From the NCBI RefSeq assembly GCF_900113285.1, contig NZ_FOOT01000005.1, forward strand, positions 248,001-312,000: 64,000 nt of DNA. The letters are read 5' to 3'. The stretch is from Pontibacter chinhatensis (lineage in GTDB: Bacteria > Bacteroidota > Bacteroidia > Cytophagales > Hymenobacteraceae). This document shows positions 18,040 through 25,644 of this stretch, piece by piece (within the stretch, counting starts at the first letter, position 1; the number at the start of each line of letters is the position of its first letter). The notes beneath the pieces are model-generated. The model saw only the letters and a program-made list of their open reading frames with translations, made no database searches and was not told where the DNA came from. The position numbers and the translations under genes are program-made.

Positions 18040-18957
18040 ATGAGCAGTTTTATACTTTTGTTTGGGTGTCTGGGGCTGGGCTTGCTGCTGCAGCGCGTCA
18101 AGGCGTTTCCGAGGAATTCGGCGCAGGTACTCAACCAGTTTATAATTTATATTTCGATGCCAGCGCTGGCGCTGTACTTTATCCCGGAGGTAATGTTGAA
18201 TAGCAGCGTGCTTTTGCCAGTGGCCGTGGCCTGGATTTGCTTTGGTGCTTCTGCCTTGTTTTTCTGGAGCCTGGGCAAAACGTTTGGCTGGTCGCAGAAA
18301 CTGGTGGGCTGCCTGATTATTACGGCCGGTTTTGGAAATACCTCATTTGTGGGCCTGCCGGTCATTGAGGCGCTTTTCGGGCCTGAAAGTGTAGAAACGG
18401 TTATTCTGATAGACCAGCCCGGCACGTTCGTGGTGTTATCTACGCTGGGCATTGCGCTGGCAGCCAGCTACTCCCGCGGCGCTGCCAATGGGCGGGCTAT
18501 TTTCCGGAAGATACTGACCTTTCCGCCGTTCCTGGCATTTCTGCTGGGTCTGGTGCTTAACCTGCTCAACCTCCACTTCTCTGCGGATATGAAGGACGTT
18601 TTCCAGCGCCTGGGCAGCACAGTGTCACCTTTGGCGCTTGTATCGGTGGGGCTGCAACTACGGCCGGAGTGGCGCAGCAAGCACTGGGGCTTTCTGGCGC
18701 TCGGGCTGGCCTTTCAGCTTATACTTGCGCCGGCGCTTATACTGGGGCTATACTATGGGGTGTTTGGTCTTCGGGGGGAGTTACTGCAGATTTGTGTGCT
18801 GGAGGCGGCCATGGCCCCGATGATTACGGCCAGTATTGTAGCAGCCTCTTATGGCCTCAAGCCACGACTCGCCAGTATGATGGTAGGCTTCGGGATTCCC
18901 ATCTCCTTCATCACGCTCGCCTTCTGGTACTGGATCCTGAATTTCGTTATTGGTTGA
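18040..18957 (+). CDS. AEC family transporter (auxin efflux carrier fold)
   Basis: A 305-residue inner-membrane protein with about ten hydrophobic segments in two five-helix halves, the AEC/BASS-type fold. Conserved family features include NQFIIYISMPALAL in helix 2, AGFGNTSFVGLPVIEALFG in the first crossover, and the matching second-half region VLEAAMAPMITASIVAASYGL. Bacterial members move small organic anions such as malonate or malate; the substrate here is not determinable. It is a single-gene unit with its own -7 box, and the downstream flank is a heptamer tandem repeat. Confidence 0.88.
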   Translation: MSSFILLFGCLGLGLLLQRVKAFPRNSAQVLNQFIIYISMPALALYFIPEVMLNSSVLLPVAVAWICFGASALFFWSLGKTFGWSQKLVGCLIITAGFGNTSFVGLPVIEALFGPESVETVILIDQPGTFVVLSTLGIALAASYSRGAANGRAIFRKILTFPPFLAFLLGLVLNLLNLHFSADMKDVFQRLGSTVSPLALVSVGLQLRPEWRSKHWGFLALGLAFQLILAPALILGLYYGVFGLRGELLQICVLEAAMAPMITASIVAASYGLKPRLASMMVGFGIPISFITLAFWYWILNFVIG

Positions 18958-18979
18958 TAGTTATTCGTTATTAGATTTT

Positions 18980-19063
18980 TAACTATTAACTATTAACTAT
19001 TAACTATTAACTATTAACTATTAACTATTAACTATTAACTATTAACTATTAACTATTAACTAT
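18980..19063. repeat. Tandem heptamer array, 12 perfect TAACTAT units
   Basis: Twelve identical copies of TAACTAT occupy 84 bases between convergent genes. The last copy contains the stop codon (TAG at 19062-19060, minus strand) of the zinc-ribbon gene, so the 3' end of that gene is repeat DNA. A 7-base unit puts stops in all three frames on both strands. Perfect units imply recent slippage or ongoing copy-number change. Confidence 0.97.
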
Positions 19064-19686
19064 TCCTCGTAGGTATCCAGCTTAATCTTTTCTATGAGGA
19101 GGTAGTTCTTAAACTGGTGTATCAGCTTGTCCATCTCCCGCTCTTTCTCCATCAGCGCTTCTACTTCCTCGTCAGACCCCTGCAGCACGGGGCGCAGGCG
19201 CGAAAGGCTGTCCTGAAGTTGGGGCAGGGCGGCCTCGGTATGCTGTCGCAGGCTCGGGTCCATCTCTGCGTCTAATGATGCTTCGAGCTCCTTGATGTAT
19301 AGCTCCAGAAATGCTACCATATCCCAAGGGTTATTGGGGCGATTCCAGGTGAAGGTGGTGTTGCAGCGGCGGCAGCGGTAGGAATTGCATTTCCAGTCGT
19401 GCTCGTTCGTGACAACACCCTGACGCTTCAGCATGTCGGCTTTATGGCACTTGGGGCATTGGGCGTTATCCTCGATGAGTTTCTCCAGCCGGCCGCGCTT
19501 TTCCAGAATAGCGGTGCGGTTGTCAGCATGTTGCAGCAGTTGCCGCTCCAGGTTCTCGCATGCCTCCGTTAGCTTCTGTTGATCCTCGCTCAACTCTCCG
19601 TCTACTGTCATCTGTTCTGCACGCTTGCTAAAGTAGCGCGTCAGCTTTATTAACTCTCTCTCGTTTGCCTTCAATGCCTTTTTCAT
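19060..19686 (-). CDS. Zinc-ribbon, coiled-coil protein of unknown function
   Basis: A 208-residue soluble protein with no family I can name. Residues about 1-75 and 120-200 are charged, heptad-like helices. Between them is a zinc-ribbon-like knuckle pair: CPKC at 77-80 and CRRC about 25 residues later, inside a segment WKCNSYRCRRCNTTFTW. Such ribbons bind nucleic acid or protein. The stop codon lies within the TAACTAT tandem array. A -7 box TATCTTTG sits just upstream of the start. Confidence 0.8.
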   Translation of the reverse strand: MKKALKANERELIKLTRYFSKRAEQMTVDGELSEDQQKLTEACENLERQLLQHADNRTAILEKRGRLEKLIEDNAQCPKCHKADMLKRQGVVTNEHDWKCNSYRCRRCNTTFTWNRPNNPWDMVAFLELYIKELEASLDAEMDPSLRQHTEAALPQLQDSLSRLRPVLQGSDEEVEALMEKEREMDKLIHQFKNYLLIEKIKLDTYEE

Positions 19687-19691
19687 ACTTT

Positions 19692-19699
19692 CAAAGATA
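19692..19699 (-). promoter_or_regulatory. -7 promoter box for the zinc-ribbon gene
   Basis: On the minus strand this reads TATCTTTG, an exact TAnnTTTG match, six bases before the ATG at 19686. The short distance implies a nearly leaderless transcript or a different true start. Confidence 0.35.
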
Positions 19700-20171
19700 A
19701 AGGTTCTAGGTTGAAAAAGTTAGAGAGTTTGGGAGTTTAAGAGTTGAGGAGTTAGAAAGTTAGAAGGTTAAAAAGTTAGAAAGTGGGTGGTGCTTTCTGC
19801 TTTTATACTTTCTGCCGCAAGTTTAGCGCTAGCGTAAATTTGGCTATGTATGGCAGCTTTTTCAACTGCTTTGCTTTGAAAAAGCAAGGGGTGCCAAGGG
19901 ACTGGCTATACTTTATACTTTCCAAAATAGCGTTTACAGCTTGTCGCTAAGGTCTACCAAAGTATGAATTGTTGGTGATAACACCAACAATGGCGGAAAA
20001 GGACGGGAAAGGGCCACCAGATTGCTGGGGCTATACTTTAGCTAGGGCCAATCGAAGTATAAAGTATCTGCTAACCTATACTTTTCTGCTCACGCAGAAA
20101 GCAAGTTACAAACTTGCCTCAAGCACAGCCACAAGCTACGCTGCCACTAAACTTGCGGCAGGAAACGGCAA

Positions 20172-20229
20172 AGTATAGAATGGGAGCGGCTGGCACTTTA
20201 AGTAGTACCAGCCGCTCCCATTCTATACT
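20172..20229. repeat. Perfect 22-bp inverted repeat (hairpin)
   Basis: Left arm 20172-20193 (agtatagaatggg... ending cggctgg) and right arm 20208-20229 are perfect reverse complements of 22 bases around a 14-base loop. There is no T-tract, so it is not a classical terminator. The arm starts with the genome motif AGTATA, so the pair ends in AAGTATA/TATACT. Confidence 0.9.
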
Positions 20230-20309
20230 GTAGAGAATTAAATTCCTAACTCCTCAACTTTCTAACCTTCTAACTTCCCAACTCTCTAACTCTTAAACTC
20301 CCAAACTCT

Positions 20310-20837
20310 CTAACTCTCCCTCGTTTTCTTGTAAATGCGGATGGCCAGCATGAGGATAGCAGAGAAAAGGATGAGGCCGATGATGCCCCAGAGCATGCTG
20401 AGGGAGCTTTTTAGCACCACCAGGAATACGATACTAATGAGAAAGAGCGTAGCGACCTCGTTCCAGATGCGGAGCTGGGTGGAGGTATACTTGATGAGCC
20501 CCTGCTGCTGCTGTTTAAAGATGCGGTGACAGAGGAAGTGATACACGTAAAGCCCTACTACAAATCCAATTTTCCAGACAAGCCAGCCCGGAATGGAGCC
20601 ATACAAGTATAGCATCGTGCCGCCGAAAATGAGCGTCAGGATGGCGGAGGGCCAGGTGATGCCGTACCACAGGCGCTTCTGCATGATACCAAACTGTTTC
20701 TGAAGGATGGATTTCTCCGGCTCAGGCTTTTCGGCGGCCTCGGCATAGTAGATGAACAGGCGCACGATGTAGAACAGCCCGGCAAACCAGGTGACTACAA
20801 AAATGATGTGCAGCGCCTTTACGTAGAAATAACTCAT
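20310..20837 (-). CDS. hemJ: HemJ-like protoporphyrinogen IX oxidase
   Basis: A 175-residue membrane protein of the HemJ/UPF0093 (CopD-related) family, which oxidises protoporphyrinogen IX to protoporphyrin IX in organisms lacking HemG/HemY. Four to five membrane segments are visible. Family features are KALHIIFVVTWFAGLFYIVRLF with the conserved His10, and WKIGFVVGLYVYHFLCHR, with the conserved Lys and His of helix 3. The next gene upstream on this strand is HemN, another late haem step, which supports the call. It has its own -7 box at 20858-20865. Confidence 0.85.
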   Translation of the reverse strand: MSYFYVKALHIIFVVTWFAGLFYIVRLFIYYAEAAEKPEPEKSILQKQFGIMQKRLWYGITWPSAILTLIFGGTMLYLYGSIPGWLVWKIGFVVGLYVYHFLCHRIFKQQQQGLIKYTSTQLRIWNEVATLFLISIVFLVVLKSSLSMLWGIIGLILFSAILMLAIRIYKKTRES

Positions 20838-20857
20838 GACAGCAGATGGTGTTTCTG

Positions 20858-20865
20858 CAAAGGTA
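20858..20865 (-). promoter_or_regulatory. -7 promoter box for hemJ
   Basis: Minus strand reads TACCTTTGC, an exact TAnnTTTG match, 21 bases before the ATG at 20837. Confidence 0.5.
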
Positions 20866-20894
20866 AACCCTTTTGTGGAGTTTGGGAGTTGTAG

Positions 20895-20914
20895 AGACGC
20901 AATACCTTGCGTCT
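20895..20914. repeat. GAGACGC-type hairpin
   Basis: AGACGCAA-TACC-TTGCGTCT is a perfect 8-bp stem. It lies inside the third agttagaaag array and shares its core with the hairpin at 20980-21007, suggesting a small GTAGAGACGC repeat family. Confidence 0.6.
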
Positions 20915-20979
20915 TTCTAGTTAGAAAGTTAAAAAGGTAGAATGTCAGAAAGTTGAAGAGTTGAGGAAGTATAAAAGAT

Positions 20980-21007
20980 AAAGAGACGCGTGGTACAGCG
21001 TCTCTTT
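20980..21007 (-). terminator. Terminator hairpin after hemN
   Basis: AAAGAGACGC (20980-20989) pairs with GCGTCTCTTT (20998-21007), a 10-bp stem with an 8-base loop, 36 bases beyond the hemN stop. On the minus strand the stem ends in CTCTTT followed by ATCTTTTATA, adequate for intrinsic termination. Confidence 0.65.
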
Positions 21008-21042
21008 GTCCTCAAAACCAATTCAATCACTAAATCTATTCT

Positions 21043-22419
21043 TTATACCGATTTGCTGAACACCGGCGTGGTTGGTTTGTCGCTCCACAGCCGGGCGTCG
21101 AAGCACATGGCGATGTTGCGCAGGAACGGTCTTCCGGCCTCCAGTACCTGGATATCGTGGTTGGAGTACTCCAGCAGGCCATCCTCCTCCAGCGGTTGCA
21201 GACGGATGAGGGCATCCACAAAGTAGGGCAGTTCCTCCTCGGTCCAGGAAGTATAGAGGCGGCACATCAGGTTGAGGATATGCTTGCGGATAATCAGGTC
21301 TTCTTCGGTCAACTCGTGGCCTTTCAACAGGGGCAGTTCACCGGTTTCCACAGCTGCCTCGTAGGGCTCCACTTCTTTGATGTTCTGCATAAAAGCGGTG
21401 CCGGTGTCGGAGATGCTGGAGCAGCCCAAGCCAATTAGCAGCTCGGTGTGGCGCGGCGTGTAGCCCATAAAATTGCGGTGCAGCTCGCCGTTTTGTGCGG
21501 CAAGATATAGCTCGTCCTCCGGCAGGGCAAAGTGGTCCAGCCCGATTTCGATGTAGCCGGCTTCTTCCAGCATCATGCGTCCCAGCTCATAAAGGCCACG
21601 TTTCTCGGCGGGCTCTGGCAGGTCTTTCTCCGAATAGCGGCGCTGCGCTTTGCTTTTCCAGGGCACGTGGGCATAGCTGTAGAAAGCAATACGCTCAGGG
21701 CGAAGCTCTTTTACACGCTCAATCGTGTAGCGCACGCAGTCAGCATCCTGGAAGGGCAGGCCGTAAATAATATCAGCATTGATAGAAGTATAGCCAATGG
21801 AACGGGCCACGTCGAAGGTTTCTTTGGTGCGCTCAAAAGTCTGGATGCGGTTGATGGCCAACTGCACGCGCGGGTCAAAATCCTGCACGCCCACACTCAG
21901 CCTCCGGAAGCCCAAATCATAGAGCACCTGCAGCTGCTCGGCATTGGTGGCGTTGGGGTGCACCTCGATGCTAAAGGCCGCGTCTGGCGTTACTTCGGTT
22001 TTTTCCAAAAGCGTTTCCAGTAGCGTTTTCAGGTTTTGAGCGCCGAAGAAGGTAGGCGTGCCGCCGCCCAGGTGCAGCTCCGTGATGCGCGGCTTCTCCT
22101 CAAATTCGGCCAGGTATAGCTCCCACTCCTGTAGGATGGCGCGCAGGTAAGGCTCCTCCACAGCGTGGTTTTTGGTGATGCGCTTGTTGCAGCCGCAGTA
22201 GGTGCAAAGGCTCTCGCAGAAGGGCAGGTGCAGGTACAAGCTGATTCCCTCCGTGCTGTTGGTCTTGCGGAAGGCCTGCTTTACGTGCTGCATCCACTGT
22301 GCCTGCGTCAGCGGCTTCTCGTCCCAGTACGGCACGGTAGGGTAGCTGGTATAGCGCGGCGATGGTACATCATACTTGGCGAGCAATTCGGCAGGGGTGG
22401 TTTTCAGTATGTCTTGCAT
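21043..22419 (-). CDS. hemN: Oxygen-independent coproporphyrinogen III oxidase HemN
   Basis: A 458-residue radical-SAM enzyme that decarboxylates coproporphyrinogen III to protoporphyrinogen IX without oxygen. The cluster motif is CESLCTYCGC (Cys68, Cys72, Cys75, with the following Cys77), then LHLGGGTPTFF, the SAM-binding glycine motif, and SVGVQDFDPRVQ. The length equals the usual 455-460 residues. I start at ATG 22419 (MQDILKTTPAELLAKYDVPSPRYTSYP), the normal N-terminus; the in-frame extension to 22761 would overlap the divergent gene. It is transcribed away from 22571-23671 across a 151-base gap containing the dyad TGACATTCGTCA. Confidence 0.95.
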   Translation of the reverse strand: MQDILKTTPAELLAKYDVPSPRYTSYPTVPYWDEKPLTQAQWMQHVKQAFRKTNSTEGISLYLHLPFCESLCTYCGCNKRITKNHAVEEPYLRAILQEWELYLAEFEEKPRITELHLGGGTPTFFGAQNLKTLLETLLEKTEVTPDAAFSIEVHPNATNAEQLQVLYDLGFRRLSVGVQDFDPRVQLAINRIQTFERTKETFDVARSIGYTSINADIIYGLPFQDADCVRYTIERVKELRPERIAFYSYAHVPWKSKAQRRYSEKDLPEPAEKRGLYELGRMMLEEAGYIEIGLDHFALPEDELYLAAQNGELHRNFMGYTPRHTELLIGLGCSSISDTGTAFMQNIKEVEPYEAAVETGELPLLKGHELTEEDLIIRKHILNLMCRLYTSWTEEELPYFVDALIRLQPLEEDGLLEYSNHDIQVLEAGRPFLRNIAMCFDARLWSDKPTTPVFSKSV

Positions 22420-22475
22420 CTTTTTCCTTCTACTTAATTCGCTACAAAGGTCGGGTTTACCTGTTTTTAGCGAAA

Positions 22476-22487
22476 TGACATTCGTCA
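22476..22487. promoter_or_regulatory. Dyad TGACATTCGTCA between hemN and the aldolase gene
   Basis: TGAC-ATTC-GTCA is a perfect 4+4 inverted repeat 57 bases upstream of hemN. Its spacing resembles Crp/Fnr-family half-sites, and oxygen-independent hemN is commonly controlled by Fnr-type regulators. Binding here is inference only. Confidence 0.3.
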
Positions 22488-22570
22488 CCTTAAAGTATAG
22501 CTGGGGGTGGTTCTTTGTCATTTTATACTTAAATTCACATGATTTGCCACCTTTTGCAGACTCAGAACTC

Positions 22571-23671
22571 ATGAACATCACTACCCCTACCTTACTGTTA
22601 GATAAAGAGAAAGCCATACGTAACATTAGCCGCATGGTAGAGAAGGCCAAGCGAAGCGGCGTGCGCTTGCGGCCGCATTTTAAAACGCACCAGTCGGTGC
22701 AGGTGGGGGAGTGGTTCCGGGAGCAGGGCGTGGAGGCGATTACGGTATCATCGGTGCACATGGCCCGCTACTTTGCCGACCACGGCTGGCGCGATATTCT
22801 GGTTGCCTTTCCGGCCAACGTGCTGGAGGTGGAAAGTATAAACGAGCTCGCCTCGCGCATAAAGCTGCACCTGATAGCAGTGAACCAGGAGACGGTTGTG
22901 GCCCTTGCCAAGGGCCTGCAGCACCCGGTGCAGCTTTCACTCAAGATAGACACCGGCTACCACCGCACCGGCATTCCTGCAAACAATTATGCTGAGATAG
23001 ACGCCATGCTAGAACTGATACAGAGGCAGGACAAGTTGCAGTTTGCCGGTTTTGTGGTGCACAACGGCCACACCTACAAGCAAACCGATGCTGCTGCCAG
23101 TCGAAATATCCACGATACCTCAGTAGACCAGCTGCACCTGCTGCGCGAACGCTACAAGGCCCAATTCCCGGACCTGCAGCTTTCCGTGGGCGATACCCCT
23201 TCCTGCAGCATCCTGGAGACGTTTGAGGGGGTGGATGAGATACGGCCCGGCAACTTCGTGTTTTACGACATCACCCAACAGCACATTGGCTCCTGCTCTT
23301 TTGAGGAGATTGCCGTTTGCATGGCTTGTCCGGTAGTAGCCAAACATCCTGACCGCAGCGAGCTTATACTTTACGGGGGCAGCGTGCACTTCTCCAAGGA
23401 TGTTCTGGTTCAGGAAGATGGTGCTGCAGTTTTTGGTCGGGTAGTGGAGCTAACCGACAAGGGTTGGTCTGAACCGCTCGAAGGATTTGAGGTGATATCG
23501 CTATCGCAGGAGCACGGGGTGGTGCGGGTATCGGCGGAGCATTTTGACAAGTATAACATCGGTGACCTGATGGGAGTATTACCCGTGCATTCCTGCCTCA
23601 CCGCCGATATCATGCGGGGCTACCTAACCACCGAGGGAGAGCCTATTGACCACTTATCCGGCGTCAGATAA
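22571..23671 (+). CDS. D-threonine-aldolase/alanine-racemase-fold PLP enzyme
   Basis: A 366-residue fold-III PLP enzyme of the D-threonine aldolase-like family, which cleaves D-beta-hydroxy amino acids (D-threonine to glycine and acetaldehyde in characterised members). The PLP lysine is Lys38 in RPHFKTHQ. The barrel strands LKIDTGYHRTG and FVVHNGHTY follow, and the C-terminal barrel carries VLPVHSC, the His-x-Cys metal-site signature of the family. I start at ATG 22571 (MNITTPTLLLDKEKA); the in-frame extension from 22376 lies over the hemN start. Exact substrate is unknown. Confidence 0.87.
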   Translation: MNITTPTLLLDKEKAIRNISRMVEKAKRSGVRLRPHFKTHQSVQVGEWFREQGVEAITVSSVHMARYFADHGWRDILVAFPANVLEVESINELASRIKLHLIAVNQETVVALAKGLQHPVQLSLKIDTGYHRTGIPANNYAEIDAMLELIQRQDKLQFAGFVVHNGHTYKQTDAAASRNIHDTSVDQLHLLRERYKAQFPDLQLSVGDTPSCSILETFEGVDEIRPGNFVFYDITQQHIGSCSFEEIAVCMACPVVAKHPDRSELILYGGSVHFSKDVLVQEDGAAVFGRVVELTDKGWSEPLEGFEVISLSQEHGVVRVSAEHFDKYNIGDLMGVLPVHSCLTADIMRGYLTTEGEPIDHLSGVR

Positions 23672-23804
23672 CCCACTAATAAGCAAAAGTATAACCTGAG
23701 CATGTTTCCGAAGCTGCCATACTTGTAGGGAGCGAGGACGCAGCTGATTTTAGCCGGAGCGCTGGCAAATTACGCTTGGCTTTATACTTTTGCAGGGAAG
23801 AGCT

Positions 23805-24626
23805 ATGGCCACCACTACCAAACCACCCTTAAAGAAAGCCCCCACTGTAAAGCCGCCCGCCAAACGGGTGCCCAAACCCCGTCAGCCGCGCAAGAAGCAA
23901 CGCACGGGCGGCGTGCCCAAGCGTTTCTGGGTGGGGCTGGCTGTTTTAGTGGGAATTGTGCTGCTGGTGTTCTATGTGGAGTATTTCGTAGTAAAGTCAA
24001 AGCCTGTCTGGCCGGAGGGGCATACCATCTACGGAATCGACGTCAGCCATTACCAGAAGGACATTGAATGGCTAAAGGTGCGGGAGCACGAAATTACCTT
24101 TGCCTTCGTGAAGGCCACCGAAGGGATATCGCTGCGGGATAAGAAGTTTGAACAAAACTGGGCTGGGGCTGCCGAAGCGGGCATTATCCGGGGCGCTTAT
24201 CACTTTTACCTGCCTTACCTAGACCCGGAGAAGCAAGCCCGAAACTTTACCTCCCTGGTGCAGCTGCAGAGCGGCGACTTACCGCCTGTGCTGGACGTAG
24301 AGGTACGCGGCCGTAAACCTATCGACAAGTTCCGGAGAGACCTGAAAGTATGGCTGGACCATGTAGAGAATGCCTACGGTACCAAGCCCATCATTTACAC
24401 CGGCTACTACTTTTATAAAGATTATCTGCAAGGCCACTTCGACAGCTACCCCCTCTGGATTGCGCACTACGATGTGCCTAAATTAAACCTGGAGCGAAGC
24501 AACACCCGCAAACTTGCTTTCTGGCAGCACACCGATAAAGGATTCATAGGAGGCATAGACGCAACTGTGGATTGTAATGTGTTCTACGGAAGTATGCGGG
24601 ACCTGAAGAGTCTTTGTATTCCGTAG
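23805..24626 (+). CDS. GH25 muramidase, membrane-anchored
   Basis: A 273-residue protein. A Lys/Pro-rich basic N-terminus (about 1-45) precedes one membrane helix (FWVGLAVLVGIVLLVFYVEYF), then a GH25 lysozyme barrel that cuts the MurNAc-GlcNAc bond of peptidoglycan. Catalytic-face motifs are GIDVSHYQ (first Asp), FAFVKATEG, GAYHFY, and PPVLDVE with the Asp-x-Glu pair; the end has FWQHTDKG. I start at ATG 23805, preceded by agggaag; a TTG 15 bases upstream is less likely. The periplasmic placement suggests wall remodelling. Confidence 0.9.
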   Translation: MATTTKPPLKKAPTVKPPAKRVPKPRQPRKKQRTGGVPKRFWVGLAVLVGIVLLVFYVEYFVVKSKPVWPEGHTIYGIDVSHYQKDIEWLKVREHEITFAFVKATEGISLRDKKFEQNWAGAAEAGIIRGAYHFYLPYLDPEKQARNFTSLVQLQSGDLPPVLDVEVRGRKPIDKFRRDLKVWLDHVENAYGTKPIIYTGYYFYKDYLQGHFDSYPLWIAHYDVPKLNLERSNTRKLAFWQHTDKGFIGGIDATVDCNVFYGSMRDLKSLCIP

Positions 24627-24774
24627 TCATGCTGGGAATGGGGTTAGGTCTCTAACAGCGTTTATTTTTACCTATTAGAGTATAAACCTGCAGTGCCAGG
24701 TCTAAGCAGCTCTACAAGGTATTAACCCACCTTGGGCCAGCGCTAAGAACAAGTAACTGAGCTTTTTAGTAATA

Positions 24775-25566
24775 CCGGGTCCAACCATCCCTACCCCTCA
24801 GAGCTGCGCTCGCTACCTTCGAACTCCCGTTCTCGGTAGTCTAAGGCGGGCCTGTAACTGCTGATGCTGAGTATAAGCTTCGTAACTGCTGTTCTCTCGA
24901 AGTATAAACCCACCCCAGCCCCTCCGAGGAGGGGAATCTCAGTACACGATTGCACCCCTATTGAGCTTTGCTCGCAAGCTTCGAACTCTCGTTCTCGCTT
25001 GTCCTCAAGGGGACAGTTTATACTTACCTCTCTCTCTGTCATCTCGAGTACTCTTGAGGCGGGAGCCGAAAAGAGCCAGCGTAGCTGTGAGAGCTCTATC
25101 CGGAGTTCTCTTCAGATCTCTCCCAAAGGTCGAGATGACAGTAGGGGCAGCAGCTATCGAATAATTCCCAGCCTTCGGGTTGAGCGCCTTGTGCATGTTG
25201 CGGTGCCGCGGATGCGGCAGCCGAAGCAGAGCGGAGGCAGCTTCAGGCACACCGCGCGATGCCCGAAGGCGAGGCCTCCCGGCCTAGGAGGGCAGAAAGC
25301 CAGAGATGCAACGAGACGTTGGTGGGAGCTAGAGGATGAACGGATGCTAGCAAGGATAGCTTGCTTCCAGTTGCGGGAAGCGGTGGCTAGGAAAGTATGG
25401 CCAAAGTATAAAAAGCATGAGCTACAAGCTCGCGCAGCGAAAGTATAAATCAGCAAGTATAGCTCAAGTATAAAGTATAGCTAAAGAATAAGTATGGCTT
25501 TTCAAGCCAATCGAGTCAGAGACTCGACATCATATTTAGTCCCAAGTCTGAAGACTTGCGCCAGGA
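24775..25566. repeat. Composite intergenic repeat, copy 4 (inverted: C-E-D-B-A)
   Basis: Occupies most of the 1018-base gap between convergent genes (24627-25644). Inverted C is at about 24776-24845 and E-type sequence (cttcgaactctcgttctcg, gtcctcaaggggac) at about 24905-25020. D, long class, spans 25037-25140 with perfect TGTCATCTCGA/TCGAGATGACA ends. Inverted B is about 25153-25395 with cgaggcctcccggcct at 25270-25285. Inverted A is about 25417-25565 (cgagtcagagactcg, caagtctgaagacttg). The first 150 bases of the gap (24627-24774) hold nothing recognisable. Confidence 0.8.
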
Positions 25567-25594
25567 ACGGGACCGCAGGTTGCTGTAAAGTATA

Positions 25595-25620
25595 AAAGCG
25601 CAACATAGAGGCTGCGCTTT
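25595..25620 (-). terminator. Terminator hairpin after the disordered-protein gene
   Basis: AAAGCGCA (25595-25602) pairs with TGCGCTTT (25613-25620) around a 10-base loop, just beyond the stop at 25645 on the minus strand. The strand continues TATACTTTA. Confidence 0.6.
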
Positions 25621-25644
25621 CATACTTCTATACTTTATTTAGAA

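Larger units (their letters stand above)
19687..20309. repeat. Intergenic region flanked by inverted AGTTAGAAAG-rich arrays
   Basis: No gene is supported in these 623 bases. The left edge (about 19722-19787) is a degenerate array of agttagaaagttagaagg-like units plus gggagtttaagagttgagg. The right edge (about 20245-20316) is its inverted copy (ctcctcaactttctaacc, ctctaactcttaaactccc). Between them lie many AAGTATA/TATACTT motifs, a 10-bp hairpin ATTGTTGGTG-ATAA-CACCAACAAT at 19968-19991, a gcaagttacaaacttgc palindrome, and the 22-bp hairpin at 20172-20229. A third, direct copy of the array lies at about 20876-20965. Confidence 0.75.

Noticed and set aside
18980..19063. Tandem repeat as a possible CRISPR array
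   Set aside because: Units are 7 bases with no spacers and no cas genes are nearby.
22376..22761. Long N-terminal extensions for both hemN (to 22761) and the aldolase-like gene (from 22376)
   Set aside because: They overlap each other on opposite strands and lack homology; the internal ATGs at 22419 and 22571 give standard N-termini.
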